Positions 1-8,450 of a DNA stretch of 64,000 nucleotides are shown one piece after another. The translations under genes and the position numbers were made by a program. The stretch is taken from contig NZ_JACHBQ010000001.1 of assembly GCF_014200405.1 (NCBI RefSeq), positions 1,550,001-1,614,000 on the forward strand, read 5' to 3'. The notes below the pieces were generated by a model. The model had not been told where the DNA came from and did no database searches. It was given only the letters and a program-made list of their open reading frames with translations. Numbering within the stretch: the stretch's first letter is position 1; each line of letters opens with the position of its first letter. The stretch is from Cryobacterium roopkundense. Lineage in GTDB: Bacteria > Actinomycetota > Actinomycetes > Actinomycetales > Microbacteriaceae.

Positions 1-1121
1 ACGTGCCCTTCTGCAAGGTACGCTGCGGGTACTGCGATTTCAACACCTACACGGCCACCGAGTTGCGGGGCGTCAAACAGAGCGATTACGCCAGCCAGGC
101 CGTGCTCGAGGTTCAGGCGGCCGGTCGCATCCTGACTGATTCCGGCCTGCCGTCGAGGCCGGCGGCAACGGTCTTCTTCGGGGGAGGAACGCCCACTCTC
201 TTGCCCGTCACCGACCTCGCGAAAATGCTGCACGCGGTCGGTGACGAATGGGGAATCGCCCCGGGGGCGGAGGTCACCACTGAGGCCAATCCAGATTCGG
301 TGGACGCCGGGTACCTGCAGTCGCTTCGGGACGCCGGCTTCACGCGGGTGTCTTTCGGCATGCAGTCGGCGGTGCCACGCGTGCTCGCCACGCTCGAGCG
401 CACACACGATCCGGAGCGGGTTCCCCTCGTCGTGGCGTGGGCACGGGACGCCGGGCTCGACGTGAGCCTCGACCTCATCTACGGCACCCCTGGCGAGACC
501 ATCGACGACTGGCGGGCGAGTCTCGAGCACGCCATCGCGCAGGCACCTGACCACCTGAGCGCATACTCCCTCATTGTCGAGGAGGGCACGAAACTCGCAC
601 GGCAGATTCGCCGCGGCGACGTGGTGCCGACCAATGACGACCAGCAGGCAGAGTTCTACGAACTTGCAGACGGTCTTCTGGCCGCGGCCGGTTACCACTG
701 GTACGAGGTGAGCAACTGGGCAACGGATGCCGCACACGAATCACGACACAACCTCTCGTACTGGCGCAGCCAGGACTGGTGGGGCATCGGTCCCGGCGCG
801 CACAGCCACGTGGGCGGAGTTCGCTGGTGGAACGTCAAGCATCCGGCGGCCTACGCGGAACGCGTCCTCTCTGGGGTGTCGCCCGCCGTGGGGCGTGAGA
901 CCCTCGACGATGCGACTCGCGAGCTGGAGCGCATCCTGCTGCTCAGCCGCATCCGCAGCGGGATCCCGATTGCGTCGTTGTCCGCGCCCGGACGGCGCGA
1001 GATCGCCGGTCTGATCGCCGACGAGCTCATCAACGCACGAGCCGCCCTGGCCGGCGCACTGGAGCTGACTCTGAAGGGGCGCCTGCTCGCGGATGCTGTT
1101 GTGCGGCGGATTTCGGACTAG
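1..1121 (+). CDS. hemW: HemW-like radical SAM protein, 5' truncated by window edge
   Basis: This is the 3' part of a radical SAM protein of the HemW family (heme chaperone, often misnamed oxygen-independent coproporphyrinogen oxidase). The visible N-terminus carries the iron-sulfur cluster motif C-x3-C-x2-C (CKVRCGYC, residues 4-11 of the visible part), followed by FGGGTPTLL and TTEANPDS, which are typical of the HemW/HemN SAM barrel. The C-terminal HemN domain is present and the gene ends at 1121. Only the first few dozen residues are missing; the GTG at position 3 is an internal valine, not the start. HemW rather than HemN is favoured because the length fits about 390-400 residues. In related actinobacteria hemW lies just upstream of hrcA-dnaJ, as here. 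Confidence 0.9.
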   Translation, partial: VPFCKVRCGYCDFNTYTATELRGVKQSDYASQAVLEVQAAGRILTDSGLPSRPAATVFFGGGTPTLLPVTDLAKMLHAVGDEWGIAPGAEVTTEANPDSVDAGYLQSLRDAGFTRVSFGMQSAVPRVLATLERTHDPERVPLVVAWARDAGLDVSLDLIYGTPGETIDDWRASLEHAIAQAPDHLSAYSLIVEEGTKLARQIRRGDVVPTNDDQQAEFYELADGLLAAAGYHWYEVSNWATDAAHESRHNLSYWRSQDWWGIGPGAHSHVGGVRWWNVKHPAAYAERVLSGVSPAVGRETLDDATRELERILLLSRIRSGIPIASLSAPGRREIAGLIADELINARAALAGALELTLKGRLLADAVVRRISD

Positions 1122-1125
1122 CTCG

Positions 1126-1503
1126 TCAGCTCACGAACTTGAACGCGAGCGGGTAGGTGTAGCCCTCACCGCGATTGGCCGCGAGGGCCGCGATGATACT
1201 GAACACCACGAGGATCACCCAGATGGCGGCCAGGGTGAGGTAGCCGATGAAGATTGCCATCAGCACCAGGGAAACCGTGGCGCCGATCGCCATGGTGATC
1301 TGAAAGTTCAGCGCTGTCGCGCCGTGAGCTCGAATGAACGGGCCACGGTCCTTCAGCAGCAGGTACCCGATCAGGGACGGCACGAAGTACAGGAAGATCC
1401 CACCGACGTGGATGAGTGTGGCCCAGAGCTTCTCGTCGGCCGGGCTCAGTGGTGCCACGGGGGACTGGTAGGGATTGGCGGGGGGAGGCGTGGCGTCGGA
1501 CAT
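1126..1503 (-). CDS. DUF4870 domain membrane protein (copy 1)
   Basis: A 125-residue protein with a proline-rich N-terminus (SDATPPPANPYQSP) and about three hydrophobic segments. It matches the DUF4870 pattern: DEKLWATLIHVGG, then LLKDRGPFIRAHGATALNFQIT. The inner methionine at 1503 is chosen as start because AAGGAG lies 6 bases upstream; a longer reading to 1524 lacks this. The function of DUF4870 is not established. It is convergent with hemW, with 4 bases between the stop codons. A paralogue lies immediately upstream on the same strand, so the two may form a small operon. Confidence 0.8.
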   Translation of the reverse strand: MSDATPPPANPYQSPVAPLSPADEKLWATLIHVGGIFLYFVPSLIGYLLLKDRGPFIRAHGATALNFQITMAIGATVSLVLMAIFIGYLTLAAIWVILVVFSIIAALAANRGEGYTYPLAFKFVS

Positions 1504-1584
1504 TCGGTCTCCTTGATCGGGCACCGGGTGTGTGGCTGTCTGCCACCGGCTCGAACAGCGTACCCGGCCAACCTTGACGGACGG

Positions 1585-2025
1585 CTACTTAATGAGGCGC
1601 AACGAGATCGGGTACCGATAGCTCCCGCCGTTCTTCACCGTGGTGAAACCCATGATCGAGAAGACAATGTCGACGATCCACAGCGCGAAGCCGAGGAACG
1701 AGAACAGGAATCCGACACCAAAGGTCACCATCGCCAGGAACGTGCCGACGAAGAACACGGCGAACCAGGCGATGAGAACCGTGATCTGAAAGTTCAGCGC
1801 CTCCTTCGCCTCGGTGTCGGTGATGCGGCCCCGGTCTTTGAAAACAAGCCAAATGATCAGGGAGGGAAGGAACCCCAGAATTCCGCCCAGGTGGGCAAAG
1901 GACGCCCACTGGCGGTCCTCGGCGTCGGTGAGCGGTGCCGCCGGTGCGGCGGCGGGGTACTGGGGTTGCGGTTGGCCTTGGCCCGGATTCGGGTCGGGAG
2001 GAACCTGCGCGTGTGGATCGCTCAT
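1585..2025 (-). CDS. DUF4870 domain membrane protein (copy 2)
   Basis: A 146-residue paralogue of the downstream gene. It has a Pro/Gln/Ala-rich cytoplasmic N-terminus, then DRQWASFAHLGGILGF, VFKDRGRITDTEAKEALNFQIT and two or three hydrophobic spans. The start at 2025 is preferred because AAAGG is 7 bases upstream; in-frame methionines further out would run into the region before hrcA. The function is unknown. The conserved KDRG...EALNFQIT core supports the DUF4870 assignment. It is divergent from hrcA, so the roughly 180 bases between them must hold promoters for both. Confidence 0.8.
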   Translation of the reverse strand: MSDPHAQVPPDPNPGQGQPQPQYPAAAPAAPLTDAEDRQWASFAHLGGILGFLPSLIIWLVFKDRGRITDTEAKEALNFQITVLIAWFAVFFVGTFLAMVTFGVGFLFSFLGFALWIVDIVFSIMGFTTVKNGGSYRYPISLRLIK

Positions 2026-2130
2026 GATCATGCCTTTCACACTGAACGGGTAGACGGGGCACGTATACCCACAATTTACTGCCACCCCCGTGTGGGGGCA
2101 ATGGGCGATGTGTGACTCGGCGGGATATGA

Positions 2131-2157
2131 TTGGCACTCAGGCAATGTGAGTGCCAA
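2131..2157 (+). promoter_or_regulatory. CIRCE operator upstream of hrcA
   Basis: TTGGCACTC at 2131-2139 and GAGTGCCAA at 2149-2157 form a perfect 9-9-9 inverted repeat. It differs from the CIRCE consensus TTAGCACTC-N9-GAGTGCTAA by one base in each arm, and the two changes compensate. It lies 46 bases before the hrcA start. CIRCE is the binding site of HrcA, so this implies autoregulation of hrcA-dnaJ. Confidence 0.95.
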
Positions 2158-2203
2158 CCCAGGTGCCCGCGCGTGCAGTCAGCCAACCGGAGAGGCGGTC
2201 ATC

Positions 2204-3235
2204 ATGGTTTCCGATCGCGGCCTCGACGTTTTGCGCGTCATCGTTCAGGACTATGTCGCATCCCGGGAACCGGTCGGCTCCAAGTCAATCGTGGACAGGC
2301 ACGCGTTCGGGGTGTCCGCCGCCACGATTCGAAACGACATGGCCCTCCTCGAGGAGGAGGAGCTGATCGCCGCCCCGCACACCTCGTCCGGTCGCATCCC
2401 GACCGACAAGGGATACCGGGTCTTCGTGGATCACCTCGCCGATCTGCGGCCGCTGTCGCCGGCACAGCGGCAGGCCATCGAAACCTTCCTCGGCCACTCC
2501 GCCGATCTCGACGAAGTGCTGGTGCGCAGCGTTCGGCTGTTGTCCCAGCTGACGCACCAGGTCGCACTCGTGCAGTATCCGTCGCTGTCTCGCTCGAAGG
2601 TGCGCCACATCGAGTTGGTGTCACTGACGGACACTCGTATCCTGTCCGTCCTGATCACGGATTCCGGGGCCGTCGAGCAGCGCGTCATTGATCTGCCTCG
2701 CGCGGTGGACGAGGTGACGCTGAGCGACGTGCGCGCGAAACTCACGAACGCCGTCGTCGGTTTGAGCATGACGGATGCCGCGGCTGCCCTGGCTGCGACG
2801 CCGGCGGTTTCGACGCGGCCGGAATCGCCCGAGCTGCAGCACCTGACCGACTTCATTTCCGACACCCTCCGCGAGCAGATCGGCGCCAATAAGCAGAACA
2901 AGCTCGTTATGGCGGGTGCCGCCAATCTGGTGCGCACTGAGGAAGACTTCACCGGGAGTATTTACCCGGTGCTCGAAGCCATCGAAGAACAGGTGGTCCT
3001 GCTTCGCCTGTTCGGCGAGATGGCGACCGACCAGCACGGCGTATCGGTGAGCATCGGCCGGGAGAACGCGCCGTTCGGCTTAGCCGAGACCTCGGTCCTG
3101 ACGAGCGGCTACAGCTCAAACGGAAACTTGGCACGCCTCGGCGTTCTCGGGCCTACGCGCATGGACTACTCCAACAACATGGCGGCGGTTCGAGCCGTGG
3201 CCCGCTATCTCTCCCGCCTGCTCGGTGAAAACTAG
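2204..3235 (+). CDS. hrcA: Heat-inducible transcriptional repressor HrcA
   Basis: A 343-residue repressor of class I heat-shock genes, which binds CIRCE and needs GroEL to stay active. The N-terminal winged helix is clear: [21 protein letters not shown], then [24 protein letters not shown]. The central and C-terminal HrcA domain follows ([22 protein letters not shown]). The start at 2204 has GGAGAGG 8 bases upstream; a longer in-frame reading from 2090 would translate through the CIRCE site and is rejected. It is followed by dnaJ after 77 bases, an arrangement common in Actinobacteria. The CIRCE site directly upstream predicts negative autoregulation. Confidence 0.97.
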   Translation: MVSDRGLDVLRVIVQDYVASREPVGSKSIVDRHAFGVSAATIRNDMALLEEEELIAAPHTSSGRIPTDKGYRVFVDHLADLRPLSPAQRQAIETFLGHSADLDEVLVRSVRLLSQLTHQVALVQYPSLSRSKVRHIELVSLTDTRILSVLITDSGAVEQRVIDLPRAVDEVTLSDVRAKLTNAVVGLSMTDAAAALAATPAVSTRPESPELQHLTDFISDTLREQIGANKQNKLVMAGAANLVRTEEDFTGSIYPVLEAIEEQVVLLRLFGEMATDQHGVSVSIGRENAPFGLAETSVLTSGYSSNGNLARLGVLGPTRMDYSNNMAAVRAVARYLSRLLGEN

Positions 3236-3312
3236 GCGCCCCGCACACTTTCCATCAATCCACTCTGCCGTACATCACACACGTTTCAACAGATCAACAA
3301 GGAGAGCCACCT

Positions 3313-4422
3313 TTGGCTGACCACTACGAAGTCCTCGGCGTGAGCCGCGATGCGTCTACCGACGAAATCAAGAAGGCGTACCGTCGCCTCGCCCGCCAGC
3401 TGCACCCCGATGTGAACCCAGGCGCCGACGCGTCCGAGAAGTTCAAGAGCGTCACCCACGCCTATGACGTACTGAGCGACGCAAAGCAACGCCAGAAGTA
3501 CGACCAGGGGGGCGGTCAGAACGGCGGAGGATTCGATGGCCAGAACTTCGGCAACTTCGGGGACATCTTCGAGACCTTCTTCGGTGGCGGCGGCGGATCG
3601 ACGCGCGGGCCGCGTTCACGCCGCGAGCGTGGCCAGGACGCTCTCATCCGCGTCGAGCTCGATCTCGCCGAGGTCATCTTCGGCACCCATCGCGACCTCG
3701 AGGTTGACACGGCCATCCTCTGCGACACCTGCAAGGGCTCCTGCTGCCAGCCTGGTACATCCCCGGTGACCTGCGATATCTGTCGGGGTACCGGCAGCAT
3801 TCAGCGGGCTGTGCGTTCGCTCCTCGGCAACGTGATGACGAGCAGTCCCTGTGGATCATGCCGCGGCTTTGGAACGATTATCGCGACGCCCTGCACAACC
3901 TGCTCCGGACAGGGCCGCGTTCGTGCGCGCCGCACGGTTCCCGTCGACATTCCTGCCGGAGTCGACACCGGGCTGCGCCTGCAGATGCCCGGCAGTGGCG
4001 AGGTCGGTGCGGCGGGTGGCCCCAACGGTGACCTCTACCTCGAGATGAAGGTGCGTCACCATGACGTCTTCAGCCGTGACGGCGACGACCTGCTGTGCTC
4101 CCTGGAGGTGCCGATGACCGGCGCGATCCTGGGCACAACCGTGACCCTCAAGGCGCTCGACGGTGACGTCGAGGTCGAACTTCGTCCCGGCGTGCAGAGC
4201 TCGGAGATCCTCACAGTGAAGGATCGCGGTGTGACGAAACTGCGCGGCAGCGGGCGAGGCGACCTCAAGATCGGTATCCAGGTCGTGACGCCGACGCGGC
4301 TTGACCACAAGGAGCGTGACCTGATTGAGCAGTTCGCGGCCAGGCACTCCGCGCCGGCGCCCTCGCTCAGCCACTATCAGCAGGGCCTGTTCGCCAAGCT
4401 CCGCGATCGTTTCCTGGGCTAG
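3313..4422 (+). CDS. dnaJ: Molecular chaperone DnaJ (type I)
   Basis: A 369-residue Hsp40 co-chaperone that stimulates DnaK ATPase and delivers substrates. It has the J domain (residues 1-65, HPD at 31-33), a Gly/Phe-rich linker (about 66-110), a zinc-binding region with four C-x2-C-x-G repeats (about 137-205), and the C-terminal substrate-binding domain. The start is TTG at 3313 with AAGGAG about 8 bases upstream. The first zinc motif reads CDTCKGSC, with Cys in place of the usual final Gly; the other three ([24 protein letters not shown]) are canonical. This is the hrcA-linked DnaJ2-type copy; a dnaK-linked paralogue probably exists elsewhere. Confidence 0.96.
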   Translation: MADHYEVLGVSRDASTDEIKKAYRRLARQLHPDVNPGADASEKFKSVTHAYDVLSDAKQRQKYDQGGGQNGGGFDGQNFGNFGDIFETFFGGGGGSTRGPRSRRERGQDALIRVELDLAEVIFGTHRDLEVDTAILCDTCKGSCCQPGTSPVTCDICRGTGSIQRAVRSLLGNVMTSSPCGSCRGFGTIIATPCTTCSGQGRVRARRTVPVDIPAGVDTGLRLQMPGSGEVGAAGGPNGDLYLEMKVRHHDVFSRDGDDLLCSLEVPMTGAILGTTVTLKALDGDVEVELRPGVQSSEILTVKDRGVTKLRGSGRGDLKIGIQVVTPTRLDHKERDLIEQFAARHSAPAPSLSHYQQGLFAKLRDRFLG

Positions 4423-4439
4423 GCATCGGGCGCAACGAC

Positions 4440-5180
4440 GTGGCTAATTTCTACCTCGCACCGGGCTTGCTGGCACACGAGTGCCGCACCGGTTCCGTCG
4501 TGAGCGTGGCAGGCCCAGAGGCCCGGCACGCCGTGACGGTGAGCCGGATGCGGGCGGGCGAACGCCTTCTCATCGGGAATGGTGCCGGCCTGGTCCTGTC
4601 GGGCACCGTTGTGACGGCCGACCCCGCGGAGTTCACGCTGCTCGTGGAGACCGCGACGCACACGGCGGCCGTGACTCCCCGCATCCGCCTCGTGCAGGCG
4701 CTTGCGAAGGGGGATCGGGACGAAATGGCTGTGCAGGCGGCGACTGAGCTGGGCATCGACGGTGTCATTCCCTGGACCGCAGCGCGTTCCGTGAGCCGGT
4801 GGGAAGGCGCGAAGGTGCGCAAGGGTCAGGAGCGCTGGACCAGCATCGTTCGTGAGGCGAGCAAGCAGTCCCTCCGGGCCTGGCTGCCGAAGGTGGGGGA
4901 GTTGTGCACGACGAAACAGCTCGCTGCCCTGGCCGTAACCACGCACATGCTTCTGCTGGAGCCGTCCGCCACTACTCGGCTGACCGAGTTGGCTCCGCCC
5001 GCCGACGACCGGGACATCGTGCTTGTTGTCGGGCCGGAAGGCGGAATCGCGCCGAGCGAGCTGGGCCTGCTTGAGCAGGCCGGCGCGATGCAGGTTCGAC
5101 TGGGCGACACGGTTCTGCGCACGTCAACGGCCGGCCCGGCCGCGCTGGCGATACTGAATGCGATGCTCGGGCGCTGGTAG
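4440..5180 (+). CDS. rsmE: 16S rRNA (uracil-1498-N3)-methyltransferase RsmE
   Basis: A 246-residue SPOUT-class methyltransferase that methylates U1498 of 16S rRNA using SAM. It has an N-terminal PUA-like region (residues 1-75, with PEARHAVTVSRMRAGE) and a C-terminal trefoil-knot domain with VGPEGGIAPSE near residue 197 and RLGDTVLRTSTAGPAAL near 222, the SAM-binding knot typical of RsmE. The start is GTG at 4440, 18 bases after the dnaJ stop, so it is probably cotranscribed with hrcA-dnaJ. The dnaJ-rsmE-HIT-phoH order is common in actinobacteria. Confidence 0.95.
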   Translation: MANFYLAPGLLAHECRTGSVVSVAGPEARHAVTVSRMRAGERLLIGNGAGLVLSGTVVTADPAEFTLLVETATHTAAVTPRIRLVQALAKGDRDEMAVQAATELGIDGVIPWTAARSVSRWEGAKVRKGQERWTSIVREASKQSLRAWLPKVGELCTTKQLAALAVTTHMLLLEPSATTRLTELAPPADDRDIVLVVGPEGGIAPSELGLLEQAGAMQVRLGDTVLRTSTAGPAALAILNAMLGRW

Positions 5181-5187
5181 TCCCGCT

Positions 5188-5199
5188 TAAGATAGAGGT
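5188..5199 (+). promoter_or_regulatory. Leaderless promoter -10 element of the HIT gene
   Basis: TAAGAT at 5188-5193 fits the TANNNT -10 motif and ends exactly 6 bases before the ATG at 5200. Transcription starting 6-7 bases after the -10 would begin at the start codon, giving a leaderless mRNA. AGAGG also lies here but is too close to the ATG for a good Shine-Dalgarno site. Confidence 0.55.
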
Positions 5200-5577
5200 A
5201 TGTCTTCTCAGGGTGTCGAACCGTCCGTCTTCAGCCGCATCATCGCACGCGAAATACCGGCGACCATCGTGGCGGAGACCGACCGGGTGATCGCCTTCGA
5301 GGACATCGCCCCGCAAGCTCCCGTGCACATCGTGATCACCACCAAAGACCCGCAGTACCGCAATGTCGTCGAGCTCGCAGCGGGTGACCCCGAGCTTCTC
5401 GCGGAGCTCGTGCGAGTGGCGCGAACGATCGCAGACGAGCGCACCCGGGGGGAGTTTCGGTTGGTCTTCAACACCGGTGCCGCATCCGGGCAAACCGTCT
5501 TTCATGTGCACGCGCACGTGATGGGCGTCGGCGCGGCCGCAGACTCCCTGGGAGAGGGTTCCCTTGGCTCCCTCTGA
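5200..5577 (+). CDS. Histidine triad (HIT) nucleotide-binding protein, HinT-like
   Basis: A 125-residue HIT-family hydrolase that cleaves nucleoside phosphoramidates such as AMP-lysine. It has the N-terminal SVFSRIIAREIPATIVAETD pattern of HinT proteins and the catalytic H-x-H-x-H triad (HVHAHV) near residues 102-107. Length matches the family (110-140). It begins 19 bases after rsmE with its own leaderless-type promoter. Its 3' end overlaps the start of phoH by 14 bases, which suggests translational coupling. Confidence 0.93.
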   Translation: MSSQGVEPSVFSRIIAREIPATIVAETDRVIAFEDIAPQAPVHIVITTKDPQYRNVVELAAGDPELLAELVRVARTIADERTRGEFRLVFNTGAASGQTVFHVHAHVMGVGAAADSLGEGSLGSL

Positions 5578-6661
5578 CCTGGGTTCGCCCGATTCGGAAC
5601 GGTCCGACGTGACCAAGCTTCGCATGCACGTTGATGGCATTGCCATGGTGCGCCTGCTCGGCCCCGAAGACCGTTACCTGTCCACGATCGAGAAACAGTA
5701 CCCACACGTCAGTGTGCACGTGCGAAGCAACGAGATCACCCTCGAGGGGCTGCCCGCTGAGATAGCGGCCGTTCGCCGACTGATCGAAGAACTGCAGTCC
5801 ATGATCGTGCACGGACACGATCTCGGCGAGGCGCAAGTTGCGTCGTCGGCGCGGATGCTCCGTGCCGATGCGTCGACGAGCCCGTCCGAGCTCCTGGGGG
5901 CCCCGATCCTGACCGCGCGCGGTAAGAGCGTGCGAGCCGAATCCGTGGGGCAGAAGAAGTACGTCGATGCCATCGACGCGCACACCATAGTTTTCGGCAT
6001 CGGACCGGCGGGCACCGGTAAGACGTACCTGGCCATGGCGAAGGCAGTTCGGGCCCTGCAAAACAAAGAGGTGGAGCGCATCATCCTCACCCGCCCGGCC
6101 GTCGAGGCGGGTGAGCGGCTCGGTTTTCTGCCCGGAACGCTGACTGACAAGATCGACCCCTACCTGCGCCCGCTCTACGACGCCCTCGGGGAGATGCTCG
6201 ACCCGGAGCTGATTCCCAAGCTGCTCGCGGCCGGGACAATCGAGGTCGCACCGCTGGCCTACATGCGCGGCCGCACCCTGAACTCGTCTTTCGTCGTTCT
6301 CGACGAGGCGCAGAACACGACGCCCGAGCAGATGAAGATGTTCCTCACCCGTCTCGGTTTCGGCTCGAAGATGGTTGTCACCGGTGACGTCACACAGATC
6401 GACCTGCCGGCCGGCTCGAGCGGGCTGAAGCTCGTCACCCGCGTGCTCGACTCCGTGGACGACATCAACTTTTCGTACCTGACCAGTGCCGACGTGGTGC
6501 GACACACACTCGTGGGGCGCATCGTCGATGCCTACACCGAATACGACGCGCAGCGGCAGGCCCTGCGCCACGAAAGTGCCGAGGCCCGCGATTTCGCGGC
6601 CCGCGGCCCCCAACGCTCGGGCGGTCCGCGGGACCGCCTTCCGAAACGGAGTCAAAGTTGA
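5564..6661 (+). CDS. phoH: PhoH family ATPase
   Basis: A 365-residue cytoplasmic P-loop ATPase of the PhoH (PhoL-like) family, linked to RNA metabolism but with an unsettled role. Walker A GPAGTGKT lies near residue 147 and the Walker B-like VVLDEAQN near 245, followed by TGDVTQIDLP, a strong PhoH signature. The N-terminal 100 residues contain a KH-like region (PHVSVHVRSNEITLEG). The start is TTG at 5564 inside the end of the HIT gene, with GGGAGAGG about 6 bases upstream. It overlaps ybeY by 4 bases. The phoH-ybeY-CNNM-era order is widely conserved. Confidence 0.93.
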   Translation: MAPSDLGSPDSERSDVTKLRMHVDGIAMVRLLGPEDRYLSTIEKQYPHVSVHVRSNEITLEGLPAEIAAVRRLIEELQSMIVHGHDLGEAQVASSARMLRADASTSPSELLGAPILTARGKSVRAESVGQKKYVDAIDAHTIVFGIGPAGTGKTYLAMAKAVRALQNKEVERIILTRPAVEAGERLGFLPGTLTDKIDPYLRPLYDALGEMLDPELIPKLLAAGTIEVAPLAYMRGRTLNSSFVVLDEAQNTTPEQMKMFLTRLGFGSKMVVTGDVTQIDLPAGSSGLKLVTRVLDSVDDINFSYLTSADVVRHTLVGRIVDAYTEYDAQRQALRHESAEARDFAARGPQRSGGPRDRLPKRSQS

Positions 6662-7122
6662 GTATTGAAATTAACAATGAGTCGACCATTGAAGTTGACG
6701 AGGCTGCCATCCAGAGACTGTCGGCCTTCGCGCTAGACACGATGCACGTGCACGCCGACGCCGACCTGGCCATCGTTCTCGTCGATGAGGGCGCGATGGA
6801 GCAACTGCACGTGCAGTGGATGGACGAGCCGGGTCCCACCGACGTGCTGAGCTTTCCGATGGACGAACTGCGCCCTGGAACCGAAGAAGCCCAGACCCCG
6901 CCCGGGTTGCTCGGCGACATCGTGTTGTGCCCGCAGGTGGCTCAGTCGCAGGCGGAGACGGCCGGCCACAGCACTCTCGACGAACTCCTGCTGCTGACAA
7001 CGCACGGCATACTGCATCTCCTGGGGTTCGACCACGCCGAGCCGGACGAGGAGAAGGAGATGTTCGGAATTCAGCGCGACATCCTGCTCGGTTTCACGAT
7101 GCAGGAACGGCACCGCGGCTGA
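6658..7122 (+). CDS. ybeY: Endoribonuclease / rRNA maturation factor YbeY
   Basis: A 154-residue zinc-dependent endoribonuclease that takes part in 16S rRNA 3'-end maturation and ribosome quality control. The metal-binding signature H-x3-H-x5-H is clear as HGILHLLGFDH near residues 115-125. The start is TTG at 6658, overlapping the phoH stop. The TGA stop overlaps the ATG of the next gene by one base (TGATG), so the run is translationally coupled. The length is normal for the family. Confidence 0.95.
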   Translation: MSIEINNESTIEVDEAAIQRLSAFALDTMHVHADADLAIVLVDEGAMEQLHVQWMDEPGPTDVLSFPMDELRPGTEEAQTPPGLLGDIVLCPQVAQSQAETAGHSTLDELLLLTTHGILHLLGFDHAEPDEEKEMFGIQRDILLGFTMQERHRG

Positions 7123-8450
7123 TGGTGATCGGTTGGTTCCTGGCGGCGGCGATCTTCCTGATCGCCTTCGCCGGGTTGATGGCTGCCGTCGACGCGGCCA
7201 TCACCGCGCAGTCCAGAGCGGATATCGCTGGGCTCGTGGAGACCTCGCGGGCGAAAAGGTCTCTGCGCGCGATCGCGGGGGACACCGGTGCGCACCTGAA
7301 CGCTATCAATTTCATGCGCATCATCGCCGAGACTACGGCAGCGGTGCTCGTGACCCTCGTCTTCGCCACGACGATCGACCGCCTGTGGCTGGCCCTCCTG
7401 CTGTCGGCGTTCATCATGACGGCCGTGTCGTTCGTGCTTGTGGGCGCGAGTCCCCGCAGCGTCGGCCGGGCGCATCCCATCACCCTGCTGCGGGCCAGCG
7501 CCCTGCTCGTGCACTTCGTGCGAGTACTTCTCGGACCTATCGCCAATGCCCTCGTCGCGCTGGGCAATCGGGTCACGCCGGGGCGGAGTCGCCTCGCAAC
7601 GTTCACCTCCGAAGATCAGCTGCTCAGCATGGTCGACGAAGCCACGGAGCTCGACGTGATCGAGGAGGCGGATCGCGAACTGATCCACTCCATCTTCGAG
7701 TTCAACGAGACAGTCGTGCGCGAGGTGATGATTCCGCGCACGGACATGATCACCATCGAGGCCACCGCCACGATCGATGCGGCCATGGGCCTGTTCCTGA
7801 GCTCAGGCACGTCGCGCGTGCCCGTCGTAGACGGCGAGGTCGACGATGTCACCGGCATCCTCTATCTCCGGGACGTCGCCCGGCTCATCTACGAGCGTCC
7901 GGCGAATGTCGAAACGCTCACGGTGTCCGAACTCGCGCGAGGGGCCGTGTACGTGCCCGAATCGAAGAAGGCCGATGCGACTCTGCGGCAGATGCAGGCC
8001 GAGTCGAATCACCTCGCCATGGTCGTCGACGAGTACGGCGGAATCGCTGGGCTTGTGACCCTGGAGGACCTGATTGAGGAACTTGTCGGTGATATCTCCG
8101 ACGAGTACGACCGGGAATCGATCGAAGTCGAAGATCTCGGCGAGGGACATTTTCGTGTCAGTGCACGTTTGCCCGTCGATGAACTGGGAGAATTGTTTGA
8201 CCTCGAACTCGACGACGACGACGTCGACTCCGTGGGCGGCCTCCTGGCCAAGGCCCTGGGCCGTCTCCCGATTGCCGGGTCGGTGGCGGGGGTCAGCGGG
8301 TTGATCCTCACCGCTGAGCGAACCGAGGGTCGACGCAAGCGCATCAGCACGGTGCTGGTGGAACGAGACGAAGCATTGATTGACGCGCAGACGGCATTCC
8401 TTGGAGTGTCGGACGATGAAGGAGCAAGTGGCCATGACCAGCACAAGTGA
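7122..8450 (+). CDS. CNNM/CorC-type membrane protein with CBS domains
   Basis: A 442-residue protein of the HlyC/CorC (CNNM, UPF0053) family, which is associated with Mg2+ or Co2+ transport. The N-terminal 135 residues have three or four hydrophobic segments (WFLAAAIFLIAFAGLMAAV and others). A CBS pair follows (about residues 200-325, with MIPRTDMITIEA and MVVDEYGGIAGLVTLEDL), then a C-terminal CorC_HlyC domain (about 345-425). The start at 7122 overlaps the ybeY stop; in-frame methionines further upstream lie inside ybeY and are rejected. Its 3' end overlaps era by 17 bases. The old 'hemolysin' label has no direct support. Confidence 0.92.
   Translation: MVIGWFLAAAIFLIAFAGLMAAVDAAITAQSRADIAGLVETSRAKRSLRAIAGDTGAHLNAINFMRIIAETTAAVLVTLVFATTIDRLWLALLLSAFIMTAVSFVLVGASPRSVGRAHPITLLRASALLVHFVRVLLGPIANALVALGNRVTPGRSRLATFTSEDQLLSMVDEATELDVIEEADRELIHSIFEFNETVVREVMIPRTDMITIEATATIDAAMGLFLSSGTSRVPVVDGEVDDVTGILYLRDVARLIYERPANVETLTVSELARGAVYVPESKKADATLRQMQAESNHLAMVVDEYGGIAGLVTLEDLIEELVGDISDEYDRESIEVEDLGEGHFRVSARLPVDELGELFDLELDDDDVDSVGGLLAKALGRLPIAGSVAGVSGLILTAERTEGRRKRISTVLVERDEALIDAQTAFLGVSDDEGASGHDQHK

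Noticed and set aside
1093..2115. A 340-codon plus-strand open frame over the DUF4870 genes
   Set aside because: It is antisense to two genes with good ribosome sites and family motifs; its product is a charged, low-complexity shadow.
2090..2203. Upstream start for HrcA
   Set aside because: It would translate through the CIRCE operator; GGAGAGG supports 2204.
5468..6655. A 395-codon minus-strand frame opposite phoH
   Set aside because: phoH has clear Walker motifs on the plus strand; the minus frame has no motif and arises from high-GC codon bias.
8380..8433. Upstream start for Era
   Set aside because: The 18 extra residues lie in the end of the CNNM gene and precede the conserved N-terminus; GGAG spacing supports 8434.
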